Assembly (NCBI GenBank): GCA_000173575.1 | Contig: ABYL01000048.1 | Coordinates: 1-46,086 of the forward strand | Origin: Burkholderia sp. H160 | GTDB taxonomy: Bacteria > Pseudomonadota > Gammaproteobacteria > Burkholderiales > Burkholderiaceae | DNA length: 46,086 nucleotides | Direction of reading: 5' to 3' | In this document: piece by piece, positions 1 to 9,621 of the stretch | Position numbering within the stretch: position 1 is the first letter of the stretch | Layout of the letters: each line of letters starts with the position of its first letter | Program-made: the position numbers and the translations under genes | The notes under the pieces: generated by a model | Databases searched by the model: none | Seen by the model: the letters and a program-made list of their open reading frames with translations, nothing else | Told to the model about the DNA's origin: nothing

Positions 1-2
1 CC

Positions 3-521
3 GAAGTTGCGCGCGCGGCGTGCATCGGCGGGCGCGACTTGTCGGCGGATGACGCGCCCGGACAGCCGGCGCTCGGCGTCGTAAGCGTCATCGTCGTGCC
101 GCACGGCGCGGATCGCGCGCCACAGCCGACGCTCGCGCTGCTCGCGGCCGTGAAGCGCTATCTGGAGGCGCGCGCGCCGGCGGGCGTCGAACTGGTTCTG
201 GCGGGGCCGCTTTACGTGCAAGTCTGCGTCGACGCCGAGCTGGCCGTCGCCAACGACGCATCGCCGGAGCGCGTGAGCATGGCTTGCGCCGCGAGCTTCG
301 ATGCCTATCTGCATCCGTTGACGGGCGGCGACGCGGGTCACGGCTGGCGATTCGGCGTCGAGCCGCATGCCTCCGATCTGCTCGCCTGTCTCGATGCGAT
401 CGAGGGCATCTCGGCAGTGCGCGCGCTGCGCCTGCGCTTCATCGAGCCCGCATCGGGCGTGCGAGCGCGCGGTGATTTCCTCATCTACGCGGGTAGTCAT
501 ATCATCCAGGCGAGCCGCTGA
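3..521 (+). CDS. Baseplate J-like protein, C-terminal part (5' end outside window)
   Basis: The reading frame is open from the first bases of the window, so this is the C-terminal piece (about 172 residues) of a longer gene that begins upstream. The internal TTG at 39 is unlikely to be the real start. The visible part has the repeated alpha/beta pattern of gp6/baseplate-J proteins: a VVPHG strand, a helix with LLAAVKRYLEARAPAG, then VELVLAGPLYVQVCVDAELAV, and near the end WRFGVEPHASDLLACLDAIEGI. Proteins of this kind form the baseplate wedges of phage tails and of eCIS particles (Afp11-like). The stop lies 2 bases before the next baseplate gene, which indicates an operon. The family call is from pattern recognition; the exact Afp number is inferred from gene order. 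Confidence 0.75.
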   Translation, partial: EVARAACIGGRDLSADDAPGQPALGVVSVIVVPHGADRAPQPTLALLAAVKRYLEARAPAGVELVLAGPLYVQVCVDAELAVANDASPERVSMACAASFDAYLHPLTGGDAGHGWRFGVEPHASDLLACLDAIEGISAVRALRLRFIEPASGVRARGDFLIYAGSHIIQASR

Positions 522-523
522 TC

Positions 524-1666
524 ATGTCCACGCCCGCAGTCGATTCCTGTTTCAGCGCGCCGAAATCGCCTATTGTCGTCGAGCGCGACTACGACACGCT
601 CGTGCGTGAAGGCATGGCGCTCGTGCCGGTGCATGCGCCCGAGTGGACCGACCACAATCCGTCCGATCCGGGCGTCACGCTGATCGAACTGCTCGCTTAT
701 TTCACCGATGCGCTGTTGTATCGCGTCGGCCGCGTCACGCCCGCCGCGAAGCTGCAATTCCTGCGGCTGCTGAAGGGCGCGCCGTCTCACGATATCGTGC
801 CGCTCGTCACACAGCCCGACGGTGTGGTCGATCTCGCCGCCGAACTTTCGCGCGCCATCGGCGATACGGTGAGCGCGCTCTCGCAGATGGAATGTGCGAT
901 CACACCCGCAGACTTCGAGCGCTTCGCCCGCGCGGCGGCGGCGCTTGAGTTGCCTGATCGTGCGATCGGCGCGCGCTGCATAGCGAACGTCAATCTGGGC
1001 GGTGCGCGCGTGCATGGAACCGAAGCCAGCAGGCAGGCACGCGGACATGTGAGCGTCGTGCTGGCGTTGCCCGCCGATGTGCCCGACGACGACGCCAGGC
1101 ACGTGCGTGAACAAGTGAGCCGCGATCTCGCGTCGCGCTGCCTGTTGACGACGCGACTTTCGGTCGTCGCGCCCGCGGTGCTGCATGTGTCGATCGCCTT
1201 CGCGGTGGCGCCGTTGCCAGGCGTATCGCTCGACGAGGCGCTTGCGAGCATCGACGACGTACTCGGGGGCCGGTTTGGCAACGCAAAGGCTGTGAGCCTG
1301 GGCGGGACGCTCCCGCTCGCGTCGATCGCGAGGACAATCGATGCCGCGCCCGGGATCGACTATGTCGAGGACGTCACCGTGCTCGATGCGACGAGCGACC
1401 CTCAACTGCAGGCGCGAGGCGTCGGCGTGCAGATAGGCGCAGTGGCGACGATCGGCGTCGACACGGTGCTCGGCGGGCCCGCGCATCTGTCCGATGACGC
1501 GTTCGCGCGCTTCGTACGCGATAGCGGCGGCATGCTCGCTTCGGTGCTGCTCAAGCCTTGGGAGCAACTGCGACTGACGGTGTCGCGCGCACACGTTACG
1601 CTCATCGATGCCGGCGTGAACGATCACGCGCGCCGGATGCGTCATCGGGGAGGCGGCCATGAATGA
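524..1666 (+). CDS. Second baseplate assembly protein (gp6/J-like, eCIS)
   Basis: A 380-residue protein. Its N-terminus carries a signature widespread in eCIS and phage baseplate proteins: a DYDTLVREGMALVP segment followed by WTDHNPSDPGVTLIELLAYF (residues about 26-65). The middle and C-terminal parts repeat the baseplate-J-type alpha/beta layout (VSRDLASRCLLTTRLSVVAP, then VSIAFAVAPLPGVSLDEAL). It follows the upstream baseplate gene by 2 bases and overlaps the next gene by 8 bases, so the three are co-translated. It should form part of the wedge that links the tube/sheath base to the fibres. It is shorter than typical Afp12 proteins, so this lineage may have a reduced version. Confidence 0.75.
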   Translation: MSTPAVDSCFSAPKSPIVVERDYDTLVREGMALVPVHAPEWTDHNPSDPGVTLIELLAYFTDALLYRVGRVTPAAKLQFLRLLKGAPSHDIVPLVTQPDGVVDLAAELSRAIGDTVSALSQMECAITPADFERFARAAAALELPDRAIGARCIANVNLGGARVHGTEASRQARGHVSVVLALPADVPDDDARHVREQVSRDLASRCLLTTRLSVVAPAVLHVSIAFAVAPLPGVSLDEALASIDDVLGGRFGNAKAVSLGGTLPLASIARTIDAAPGIDYVEDVTVLDATSDPQLQARGVGVQIGAVATIGVDTVLGGPAHLSDDAFARFVRDSGGMLASVLLKPWEQLRLTVSRAHVTLIDAGVNDHARRMRHRGGGHE

Positions 1667-2345
1667 CACCGCTGGGCGCTTGCTGGCCGCGCTCCCCGCG
1701 ATCTATCGCGCCACCGGCGGCGACCAGTTGCGCGCGCTGCTCACCGCGCTTGAGCGCATGCTGCTCGCGAGCGGCAACCCGGCCGCGCCCGCCATCGCCG
1801 ACGAGATCGACGCGATTCCGAGTCTTTTCGCACCGCTCGGCGTGAAGCCGAGCGCGTCCCGGCAAACCATCAACGGGCCCGCCAGCATCCAGAGTGAAGC
1901 GCGCCCGCCCGCGCCCGATCGCTTCATGCCGTGGCTCGCGCAGTGGGTCGCGTTCACGCCGTATCGCTATTTCTCGGCAGATGAGTTGCGGCATATCGTG
2001 GCCGGCATTGTGCCGCTCTACGGCAGACGTGGCACGCGCGATTACATGGAAAAGCTCCTTGCTCTGTGCTTCGGCGAGATCGGCGAGTCGTCGATCGACG
2101 AGAACCCGGTGCATGGTTTCGTCATCGGGCGTTCGTATCTCGGCGTGGATACGGAGCTCGCGGTGAGTGAGCCGTACCGGTTTCGCGTCGAGTTCCGCCT
2201 ACACGAGAGCGCTTTTGCCCGGGCACATGGCGCGCTGCATGATCTGGAAGAGCGCGTGCGCGCGGTGGTCGAATTCGCGCGACCCGCGCATACGGAATAC
2301 GAGTTGGTGCTGACCCGCAGTCGGCGGGAACCGATGGAAGGCTGA
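1659..2345 (+). CDS. Phage tail protein I-like / eCIS baseplate protein
   Basis: A 228-residue protein that starts with ATG inside the end of the preceding gene. The hallmark is GIVPLYGRRGTRDYMEKLLA (residues about 114-133), typical of the phage tail protein family related to P2 gpI (TIGR02242-type). Before it comes FMPWLAQWVAFTPYRYFSADELRHI, also usual for this family. The C-terminal beta-rich part ends in ARPAHTEYELVLT. Such proteins sit at the baseplate periphery and help attach tail fibres. No alternative function is suggested. The next gene starts 12 bases downstream in the same direction. Confidence 0.75.
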   Translation: MNDTAGRLLAALPAIYRATGGDQLRALLTALERMLLASGNPAAPAIADEIDAIPSLFAPLGVKPSASRQTINGPASIQSEARPPAPDRFMPWLAQWVAFTPYRYFSADELRHIVAGIVPLYGRRGTRDYMEKLLALCFGEIGESSIDENPVHGFVIGRSYLGVDTELAVSEPYRFRVEFRLHESAFARAHGALHDLEERVRAVVEFARPAHTEYELVLTRSRREPMEG

Positions 2346-2357
2346 GAGGTACATCAA

Positions 2358-3374
2358 ATGCACAAGAAACAGTTCATCCACAAGAAACCGGCGTACTACC
2401 GGGGGCAACTACTGAACGAGGAAGACTTTCGCGACGAGCAGCGCTATCACGCGAACGCGCGCTATCGCCACAACCTCAATTTGCACGGCTGGGGCATAGT
2501 GCACGGGCTGGAAGTGAGGCACGCGGGCGGCAATGAGATCGTCGTGTCACCGGGCTTCGCCGTGGACGGACTCGGGCATGAAATTGACCTGAGGCACGAG
2601 GAGAAGCTTCAGTTGCCGTCGAATGAAGCGAACGCGGTTCTCGTCGTGAGCCTTCACTATGAGGAAGACGACGTTGCTTCAGCCGGTGATGTCGACGGTG
2701 AACGCAACACGCGCAAGTGCTATGGCGTGGTGACGGTAGAGCCAGGCGCGGTGGAGGCGGCGGTGATCCTCGCGACCATCGAGCTCGACGAAAAGAGCCA
2801 TGTGAGCGCGCACGCGATCAAGCCAACCAATCGTCGGCACATGAAGACGCTGCTCGCGCCGGGCTCCGTCACCGCCGAGTCCCTCGATACGCATCTGAAG
2901 CGCGGCTGGCTGCGGATGCCGTTTCGCCCGACGCCTCTGCCGGCCGACCAGGAAGGTGCACCGCCGCCATTTCGCGTTGGTCCGACCGAGGCGCGGGCGC
3001 ATCGCGAGATTGATGAGAAGCCCAACAACAAAGGTGCGGCCGGCACGATGGCGATATCGCTGGCGCCAGGCGTCACGCGCGTGCTTCGCTTGCGCGTTGC
3101 TGGCGAAATCAACGATGCGCGCCTGTCGGTCGAACTGTTTCTCGGCGGATGGGATGCGAATGCGCGCAAGCACGTTGCGAAGAGCCTCCTCAAAGAGGAG
3201 ATCAAGGGCGGCCCTTATGACGAGACCTGGCACGTCAAGGAAGGCGACTTGCACCTGGAAACGTCGACGTTGTCGATCGAGATTCGCAGCGAAGCGTATG
3301 TGAGAGTCTCGCTCGTGGCAATCGAAGTGACATGTGATCCGTCGCTGTCGCATGTGGCTGCTGTCGAGGGGTGA
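2358..3374 (+). CDS. eCIS-associated conserved protein of unknown function
   Basis: A 338-residue protein starting at an ATG behind a GAGAGG-type site. The N-terminus has the motif YYRGQLLNEEDFRDEQRYH (residues about 13-31) and then LHGWGIVHGLEV. I recognise this as a type of protein often encoded next to eCIS baseplate and ATPase genes, but I know no established function. The rest is beta-rich, with a C-terminal half that looks like a separate beta-sandwich (TRVLRLRVAGEINDARLSVE and onward). No signal peptide or membrane segment is visible. It lies between a baseplate gene and the AAA+ ATPase gene, with a 4-base stop/start overlap at its end. A structural or fibre-attachment role is an inference from position. 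Confidence 0.6.
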   Translation: MHKKQFIHKKPAYYRGQLLNEEDFRDEQRYHANARYRHNLNLHGWGIVHGLEVRHAGGNEIVVSPGFAVDGLGHEIDLRHEEKLQLPSNEANAVLVVSLHYEEDDVASAGDVDGERNTRKCYGVVTVEPGAVEAAVILATIELDEKSHVSAHAIKPTNRRHMKTLLAPGSVTAESLDTHLKRGWLRMPFRPTPLPADQEGAPPPFRVGPTEARAHREIDEKPNNKGAAGTMAISLAPGVTRVLRLRVAGEINDARLSVELFLGGWDANARKHVAKSLLKEEIKGGPYDETWHVKEGDLHLETSTLSIEIRSEAYVRVSLVAIEVTCDPSLSHVAAVEG

Positions 3375-5566
3375 TGGCTGTGTCTTGCTACGAGTCTTCG
3401 CTAGAGCATTTGCTTGCGCGGCTTGAGCAGATCGACCTCAAGATCCGCGCGCAAGTGGCGCGTTTTCGGTCCATGCAGCGGGAAGACGAGCAATTCCGCG
3501 GCCTCTATGTTTCGGAACAGCAGGTTGACGCGCTGCTTGCCGCGCCGCTCGCAATGCCCGCGTGGCTGCTGGAACAGTCGCCCAATGCTGAGCATCACAC
3601 AGCCATCGCGCGCCGCATCGCCGAGCACGAAAGCGCGACGATCGAAGCGGGCACCGAACTGCGCCTCGCCAGGCTTGCGACGATGTTCTCGCTCGATCCG
3701 CTCGATATCGATATCTTGCTGGTCTGCCTCGCGGCGGAGCTCGACACGCGATACGAAAAGCTCTACGCATATCTGCAGGATGACGTGACACGCACGCGCC
3801 CAAGCATCGATCTGGTGCTTGCGCTTCTTGTTCCTGACCCAATGCAGCGCATTGCCGCGCGCGAACACTTCATCGCCGACGCGCCGTTGCGCCGCGCACG
3901 GCTCATCGAAGTGTTCGAAGATGCGTCACGGCCGTCGCCTCCGTTCATCGGCAAGCTGCTGCGCATTGATGAGCGGATCGTGTCGTATTTGCTGGGGTCG
4001 AATGCACCGGATGCGCGCATTGCGCCTTATCTGCGGGACGAAGCGCCGCGTCACGGGCTGGACGAACTCGTGCTTCCGGCATCGACGCTACACGGCCTCA
4101 AGACGCTGGCGCATCAGAAGGCCCGTGACCTGGCCATCGCTGTGCATCTGCAAGGCCCTGCCGGCGCGGGCAAGCTCACGGTCGCTCGCGCGGTTTGCCG
4201 CGAACGCGGCGCGCGGTTCCTTTGCGTCGATGCAAGCCTGCTGCTCGCCGATGCGGACATCAACCTCAATACGCAATTCGCGCTGATCGCACGTGAAGCA
4301 CGCCTCGCGGATGCGGCGCTCTACATCGACGGCTTCGATGCGCTACTCGCGCATGAACGGCACGCCGCCTTGCGCGCGTGCCTCGATGCGGTCGAAGAAG
4401 TCGCGTTGTCGTTCCTCGCGGGAGAGGTCTCGTGGCTACCGGGCAGTGCCTTGCGCCGCGTGCGTTTCTTCGCTGTCTCGCTAGCGCGGCCCGACATTCC
4501 GGAGCGCGAGCATCTGTGGCGCAAGACTGCGCAAGCGCACGGCGCCGCACCTGATGCGCTCGATCTCGAGGGAGTCGCCACCAAGTTCCGCTTCACACCT
4601 GGACAGATCGACGATTCATGGCGCTCGGCGATGAGTCTCGCGACATGGCGCGCGAAAGACACAAAGGACTCAGAAGACGGGAGCGGAAACATCACGTCGC
4701 AGGATCTCTACGACGCGTGCCGACTCAATTCGAATCGCGCGCTCACGGCGCTTGCGCAAAAAATCACGCCGCGCTTCACGTGGAAGGACATCGTGCTGCC
4801 CGCTGATCGAATCGAGCAGTTGCGCGAAATCTGCAATCACGTCAAGTACCGCAATCGCGTGTTCAATGAATGGGGCTTCGAGCAGAAGATTGCATCGAGC
4901 AAGGGGCTGACCTTCCTGTTCGCGGGGCCGTCGGGAACGGGCAAGACGATGGCGGCCGGCATCATTGCGAATGAGCTGGGGCTCGATCTCTACAAGATCG
5001 ATTTGTCGCTCGTCATCAGCAAGTTCATCGGCGAGACGGAGAAAAATCTGGCCCGTATCTTCGACGAAGCCGAGACCGCCAACGCGATCCTTTTTTTTGA
5101 CGAAGCCGATTCGCTGTTCGGCAAGCGCAGCGACGTGAAGGACTCGCACGACCGTTACGCGAACATTGAAGTCGGCTACCTTCTGCAGCGGATCGAAGAA
5201 TACCAGGGCATCGCGATTCTCGCGACAAATTTCCGACGCAACATGGACGAGGCGTTCGTGCGCCGCCTGCAATTCACCGTGGACTTTCCGCTGCCGACTG
5301 AGAGCGATCGGCATCGCATGTGGATTGCGATATTGCCGGAGCACACGCCGCGCGATCCGAACCTCGATCTCACGCTTATGGCGCGCCGCTACAACCTCAG
5401 CGGCGGCAACATCCGCAACGTCGCGCTCGCCGCCGCATTTCTCGCCGCGGACGACGGCGACATGATCCGCATGAGCCATCTTATTTTCGCGACGCAGCGC
5501 GAGTATCAGAAGATGGGTAAGCTCGTTGGCGACGGCGCATTCACTGATGCGTTGACATCGGCATGA
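3371..5566 (+). CDS. Tandem AAA+ ATPase, Afp15-like eCIS assembly ATPase
   Basis: A 731-residue protein with two AAA+ modules. The first (about 235-390) has a Walker A-like loop GPAGAGKLT near residue 263 in which the usual Ser/Thr after the Lys is Leu, so it may not hydrolyse ATP well. The second (about 480-690) is intact: Walker A GPSGTGKT at 519-526, Walker B ILFFDEAD near 573-580, and a sensor/arginine-finger segment ending [13 protein letters not shown]. This layout matches the ATPase found in almost all eCIS loci, which is needed for assembly or cargo handling of the particle. The start is GTG 3371 or ATG 3374, overlapping the stop of the preceding gene. It is the last gene of the structural operon in this window. 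Confidence 0.9.
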   Translation: MMAVSCYESSLEHLLARLEQIDLKIRAQVARFRSMQREDEQFRGLYVSEQQVDALLAAPLAMPAWLLEQSPNAEHHTAIARRIAEHESATIEAGTELRLARLATMFSLDPLDIDILLVCLAAELDTRYEKLYAYLQDDVTRTRPSIDLVLALLVPDPMQRIAAREHFIADAPLRRARLIEVFEDASRPSPPFIGKLLRIDERIVSYLLGSNAPDARIAPYLRDEAPRHGLDELVLPASTLHGLKTLAHQKARDLAIAVHLQGPAGAGKLTVARAVCRERGARFLCVDASLLLADADINLNTQFALIAREARLADAALYIDGFDALLAHERHAALRACLDAVEEVALSFLAGEVSWLPGSALRRVRFFAVSLARPDIPEREHLWRKTAQAHGAAPDALDLEGVATKFRFTPGQIDDSWRSAMSLATWRAKDTKDSEDGSGNITSQDLYDACRLNSNRALTALAQKITPRFTWKDIVLPADRIEQLREICNHVKYRNRVFNEWGFEQKIASSKGLTFLFAGPSGTGKTMAAGIIANELGLDLYKIDLSLVISKFIGETEKNLARIFDEAETANAILFFDEADSLFGKRSDVKDSHDRYANIEVGYLLQRIEEYQGIAILATNFRRNMDEAFVRRLQFTVDFPLPTESDRHRMWIAILPEHTPRDPNLDLTLMARRYNLSGGNIRNVALAAAFLAADDGDMIRMSHLIFATQREYQKMGKLVGDGAFTDALTSA

Positions 5567-5595
5567 TCATGAAGCCCGTCGCCGCCTCCAGGGAG

Positions 5596-6276
5596 TCACA
5601 CGACGGCCATGCCGCTCTGCTCGGTGCCGGGCATCGCGTTGAGGGCGTTGCTCGCGAGCTGGAACGCTTCCTGACGGCCGGTCTCGCCCGCATGCGCCGG
5701 ATTGATTTGCGCTGTGATGGCGGAGAAGTTGTTCGCGTCGGCGAGTTCGTTGCAGCCGTGCGATTGCCAGTACCACGCGGACACCAGCGCGGCAGTGGCG
5801 GCGTCATTGCGCACCAGGTCGGGATTGCCGACGAGATCGACGCCGATCGCCTCACCCGCCCTCGCGAAGTTCTCCTTGAACGTCAACTGGATGAGTCCCG
5901 AGCCGCGATAGTTCCAGCCGTCGTCCGTCGCGGTGGGGCCGTTGCCATAGCGCCCGCCGTACACGAGGTTGGCGATCTGCTGCTGGCGCTCGGGCGGCAC
6001 GTGCGTCTCGCCCTCCTGACGTCCGAGGCTCCCACATTGCTCGGGCGTGAGAGCGCGGAAAGTTCCCTGCAGGCCTTCGACCGAGTAATTGAAATTCTCG
6101 GATACGGGCAGCGGCGGGAACCGGCCACTTTCGTACGCGACTTGCGCGAGAAAAGCGGCCTGGCGCGTGGGCGTGTTGATCTGGAAACGCTCCATCGCGG
6201 CTTGCACCGCGTCGAGCCAAAGGTCAGCGCCCGCTTCGGAGCTGCTCGTCGCAGCCATGAATGTGATTTTGTCCAT
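5596..6276 (-). CDS. GH19 chitinase-like / endolysin-type hydrolase
   Basis: A 226-residue protein on the minus strand, convergent with the AAA+ gene (29 bases between stops). I chose ATG 6276 because GGAG lies 5-9 bases upstream; an earlier frame extends to 6537 without a better signal. The fold signature of glycoside hydrolase family 19 is clear: QAAFLAQVAYESGRF with the catalytic Glu in YES, the substrate-cleft stretch LVYGGRYGNG, the conserved NYRGSGLIQLTFKENF, and AWYWQSHGCNELAD. Bacterial members of this size cleave chitin or, more often, peptidoglycan. There is no signal peptide. Given its place beside the eCIS genes it may act as a lysin that releases particles or as a cargo enzyme; this is inference. 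Confidence 0.85.
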   Translation of the reverse strand: MDKITFMAATSSSEAGADLWLDAVQAAMERFQINTPTRQAAFLAQVAYESGRFPPLPVSENFNYSVEGLQGTFRALTPEQCGSLGRQEGETHVPPERQQQIANLVYGGRYGNGPTATDDGWNYRGSGLIQLTFKENFARAGEAIGVDLVGNPDLVRNDAATAALVSAWYWQSHGCNELADANNFSAITAQINPAHAGETGRQEAFQLASNALNAMPGTEQSGMAVV

Positions 6277-6579
6277 AGAGGACTCCATATCGTTAAGGAT
6301 GAGATCGTATTTCACTGCACGAACAACGCGCATGCGAGTGAACGCGACAGGCCGGTTAGATTGAGAAGGCTTTTTTGTGAGGCCGCTGAAGAGCGAGATC
6401 GGGCGAGGCGTTGGTGTAATGCGTAGATGGTTTGCACTACTGATAAGTCCGCGCGAGAGGCAGCTCTCGTATAGAGTTTTAGCAGGTATTTTCCAGTACG
6501 CAAACGAGCGCAGCGTCAAATGTGATATTTGACACATTGGCTTGATGAATGACGAAAAATGATTGCATAGGAGTTAAAA
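6277..6579. other. Divergent intergenic region between GH19 and DUF4157 genes
   Basis: No gene seen. The stretch is less GC-rich than its neighbours, especially around 6440-6580 (runs such as gagttaaaaatgatgg), and should hold the divergent promoters of the hydrolase and the DUF4157 gene. I could not assign convincing -35/-10 boxes by eye. Confidence 0.5.
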
Positions 6580-7458
6580 ATGATGGACCGAGAATCGATC
6601 AATAAGACGCTTTCCACAATCATCGCGCGGCGCAATGAGGCATGCTCGATGAGTGGCGGCAACTCGTTGTCGCCGACTGTGGCCATCGCCCGCGACGCGA
6701 TGGATGGTCTGTCCTGCCGCATCGCAAATGCGTCGTGCGCGGGCGCGATCAGTCACTCGATGAAGATCGACACGGCATCCCTGCAGCGCTCGATGCTCAA
6801 ACTGCAAATGCGCTACGGCAATCAGTTTGTCGGGCGCGTGATCAATCGTGCATCGAACGGCGACGACCAGTCAGGCGACATGAGTGCGATCGAGCGTTCG
6901 ATAGAATCGTCGCGCGGCGGCGGCAGCGGTATGGATCATTCGACACGTACTCGCATGGAAACGGCCTTCGGCGCGGACTTCTCGGGCGTGCGCATCCATC
7001 ACGATTCGGATTCGGACGAGTTGAGCCAGTCGCTCTCGGCACGTGCGTTCGCGACCGGGCGGGACGTCTACTTCCGGCAAGGCGAATATAACCCGGGGAC
7101 GTCGGGGGGGCGCGAGCTGCTCGCGCACGAGCTCACGCATGTCGTGCAGCAGACCGGCGGCGTCCAGCGCAAGATGACCGTCAGCCAGCCGAGCGATCCG
7201 CATGAGGTGGAAGCGGATCAAATGGCGCACGCGGTGATGAAGCAGGATCAGTCGGGCGAGTTGGACAGGCAGATCGCCGCTCGCGCGGAGGAAGAAATAG
7301 GCAGTGACGGGCATCTGCCGATGAAAGCCGGTAATGGCACTTTGATGCGCCATCCTGAGCCGCCGGGAGCGCAGGACGAGGAGGCAAAGAAGAGGCTACT
7401 AGCAAAGTTCGACTCACAGACGCTTGCGGGCGCGCAAGAAAGCGAGCCGGGCGGGTGA
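6580..7458 (+). CDS. DUF4157 (eCIS core domain) protein, putative cargo
   Basis: A 292-residue protein. Residues about 125-200 form a DUF4157 / eCIS core domain: METAFGADFSGVRIHHD, then ARAFATGRDVYFRQGEYNPG, then AHELTHVVQQTGG. HELTH at 183-187 is the HExxH zinc-metalloprotease signature. DUF4157 is known as a marker of eCIS-linked proteins and often occupies the N-terminus of large toxins. Here the domain lies centrally, after about 120 residues of Ser/Met-rich sequence, and the C-terminal 90 residues are charged and show no recognisable toxin domain. It could be a cargo, a loading factor, or a protease that processes cargo. There are two adjacent ATGs (6580, 6583) behind an AGGAG. There is no signal peptide, as expected for a protein packed in the particle. 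Confidence 0.85.
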   Translation: MMDRESINKTLSTIIARRNEACSMSGGNSLSPTVAIARDAMDGLSCRIANASCAGAISHSMKIDTASLQRSMLKLQMRYGNQFVGRVINRASNGDDQSGDMSAIERSIESSRGGGSGMDHSTRTRMETAFGADFSGVRIHHDSDSDELSQSLSARAFATGRDVYFRQGEYNPGTSGGRELLAHELTHVVQQTGGVQRKMTVSQPSDPHEVEADQMAHAVMKQDQSGELDRQIAARAEEEIGSDGHLPMKAGNGTLMRHPEPPGAQDEEAKKRLLAKFDSQTLAGAQESEPGG

Positions 7459-7568
7459 GCGGCGCACCCGCATCTGCTCCCTTCCGCCGCTTTCGTCCGC
7501 GCGCGATCCGAAGTAGAGCGAGAGTTCAGTTTCAACAGCCTCGAATTCGCAGTATCAGGAGCCGTACC

Positions 7569-8930
7569 ATGTCCACCGCAACACTCTCATTGCCGACTTC
7601 ATCGACCTCGCGCAAACCCAGCCCGATCATCGAACGCCATCTCACTGGCCTGAGCCGCGCGGTCTTGTTGAGTTCGAGCCTCATCGGCATCAACGTTAGC
7701 GGCGCGGCATTCATGCATTACGTCGTGAATGCCACAGGCGCGTCCCTCAGGCTCGTCGTCTCGCTCGGGGCGCTTACGACCGTGATGGCCGGCACGCCGC
7801 TCATCGTCTTTCTGAGCCTGGTCTGGTTCACGCGCTATCGGGAGTTCCAGAACAGCCTGAAAGGCAGCGCGCTTTCGGCGTATCTGCAACGCTTCTGGTC
7901 GCAGCGTCTCATCTATGCACTGGAGGACGGCGGCGCGCTGCAGCCGTCGCCGCCTGCGCCGCGGCCGGCAGCGGCGCAATGGCAGCGCATGGCCGACGAG
8001 CGCCTCGACATCTGCGAACGCCTTTTCGCTCGCATCTATCACGAGCAATATGGGTTGGTGCCGTTCGTGCCTGCCGTGTTCATCCTGCACGTAGTTGTGT
8101 ATGCCGCGGCGGGGCTCGTCGGCACGAGCTTTTTCGATGTGCGGCCGTGTGCCGCGAGCGAAACCGCCGGCTGCATCTACGGCATCAGCCAGCGCGTGTT
8201 GATGGCGTCGTTCGCGGGTTCGTTCATGTTCGTCGTGAGCGATTCCGTGCTCTCCATTCGCCGCAAGTCGCTCAACGTCGCCGACGTCTACTGGTACGCG
8301 CTGCGCATTTTCCTCGCGATCCCGCTCGCGCTGGTCATCAACAACGCTACGCAATCAGACGGCGCGCGCGCTGCGATGGCCTTCGCGCTGGGTACCTTTC
8401 CCGTCGATGCCTTGCTCAAGCTGATACGTCGCTTTGGCTTTCCACAGATCACCGAAACGGAGAAGAAGGAGAACGCGCCCGACAAGCTGCTCACACTCGA
8501 AGGCGTGACCTTGCCGATCGTAGCGATATTTGAGGCCGAAGGACTGAACTCGGTCGAACAGGTGGCCGCTGTTGATCCCGTGTTGCTCTCGATCCGGACA
8601 GGAATGCCTTTCCGCTACATGCTGCGCCTCGGCTCCCAGGCGATCGTGCGGCGCCATTTCGGCGATGCGGCAATGAAGCTGATTCCCATCGGACTCGCGG
8701 ATGTCGTGCCCGTCTATCTGCTGGTGAAGGCGCTGGATTCGACGGCATCGAGCAATCTGCCGTGCGTCGCGCGTCCAGACGTTGTGCTGAAGGATGCCGC
8801 GCAGCGGCTCTTTCCGGATATCGCCGACGAACAGCGCATGGCCGTGATCGACATGAAGTTCCGGCAGATTGCCGCGGAGGAATATACGCTGATGCTCGCG
8901 CGCATCACGCCACTGGATCCATCGCTTTGA
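7569..8930 (+). CDS. Polytopic membrane protein of unknown function, eCIS-linked
   Basis: A 453-residue protein. I prefer ATG 7569, preceded by AGGAGCCGTACC, over the in-frame start at 7455, because the extra 38 residues are Arg-rich and look non-coding. Hydrophobic segments lie at about 32-54, 62-90, 163-180, 207-227 and 247-268. The C-terminal 180 residues are soluble and contain a helical pair (EAEGLNSVEQVAAVDPVLLS) that resembles a helix-hairpin-helix in a protein-binding setting. No enzyme motif is seen. It lies 110 bases after the DUF4157 gene on the same strand, so it may belong to the eCIS accessory set, for example in particle release or immunity. I do not recognise a named family. 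Confidence 0.65.
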   Translation: MSTATLSLPTSSTSRKPSPIIERHLTGLSRAVLLSSSLIGINVSGAAFMHYVVNATGASLRLVVSLGALTTVMAGTPLIVFLSLVWFTRYREFQNSLKGSALSAYLQRFWSQRLIYALEDGGALQPSPPAPRPAAAQWQRMADERLDICERLFARIYHEQYGLVPFVPAVFILHVVVYAAAGLVGTSFFDVRPCAASETAGCIYGISQRVLMASFAGSFMFVVSDSVLSIRRKSLNVADVYWYALRIFLAIPLALVINNATQSDGARAAMAFALGTFPVDALLKLIRRFGFPQITETEKKENAPDKLLTLEGVTLPIVAIFEAEGLNSVEQVAAVDPVLLSIRTGMPFRYMLRLGSQAIVRRHFGDAAMKLIPIGLADVVPVYLLVKALDSTASSNLPCVARPDVVLKDAAQRLFPDIADEQRMAVIDMKFRQIAAEEYTLMLARITPLDPSL

Positions 8931-9240
8931 TTGCATCTATCGTTGTATGTGCCGTGCGTTGCGCAGCCACAAAGTACTCGATAGCGTCGTATTTCGAAAT
9001 AACGCTGCGTGCGCGGAAAGCTCACCGTGAAGTTTGGAAACAAGATTGAGTCCGCACCGTGAAAAATGTTGATTCGTAAATCGTTAACGTAATGACGATT
9101 AGATGGTTTCTCTATCGTCGAAAATAATCGCATTCCTAAATAGAAGGAAATTGCGGACGGTAAGTGCTTTTGCAGTTTCATCCAGTCAATCTGCCATGCG
9201 CAGCGTGACTCATTGCAACATAGGAAAATTGGAGGTAGAG
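8931..9240. other. Intergenic region, AT-richer than surroundings
   Basis: No gene seen. The sequence around 9040-9170 is clearly richer in A and T than the flanking genes and probably carries the promoter of the small gene at 9241. Overlapping open frames here have no ribosome site. Confidence 0.5.
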
Positions 9241-9621
9241 ATGAGTGCATTTTCTGATCGTTGGACCCAGTGCATGCAAGGCAGTGGATTCCCCGTTCCC
9301 ACCGTCGAGGACGCAAACGAGGCACTTGATTTTTTGGACAAACTTCACAATGCCTTGGAAAATTCTGGCGGTGCGGATGTGACCATCGGCGCGTTATTGG
9401 CTGCGGGTGCAGTCACCGGGGTCGATGAAGCGATTCTGGCAACGCTCGGCGAGGTAGCGACGGTCGCGGTTGGGGTTTACATCGGCGCGTGTGTTGCCTG
9501 CTTGGGTTCGGTAGCATTCGACGATCTAAAGGGACTTTTTGCGAGCAATGCGGTTCCTGATTTCGTGGTAGCTCAACTAAACAGTCAAGGCGTCGATCTC
9601 GGAGGGACGGTCACCGCTTAA
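9241..9621 (+). CDS. Small protein with hydrophobic core, unknown function
   Basis: A 126-residue protein. ATG 9241 has GGAGG 6 bases upstream, a much better start than the frame opening at 9103. The N-terminal 40 residues are polar and helical. Residues about 46-90 are Ala/Gly/Val-rich (IGALLAAGAVTGVDEAI, then VAVGVYIGACVACLGSVAF), which suggests a hydrophobic helical hairpin. The C-terminus is polar again. There is no signal peptide. I do not recognise the family. Together with the genes at 9803 and 10418 it forms a run of three small, same-strand genes downstream of the eCIS locus, which makes a cargo, pore-forming or immunity role thinkable; this is speculation from position and hydropathy only. 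Confidence 0.6.
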   Translation: MSAFSDRWTQCMQGSGFPVPTVEDANEALDFLDKLHNALENSGGADVTIGALLAAGAVTGVDEAILATLGEVATVAVGVYIGACVACLGSVAFDDLKGLFASNAVPDFVVAQLNSQGVDLGGTVTA

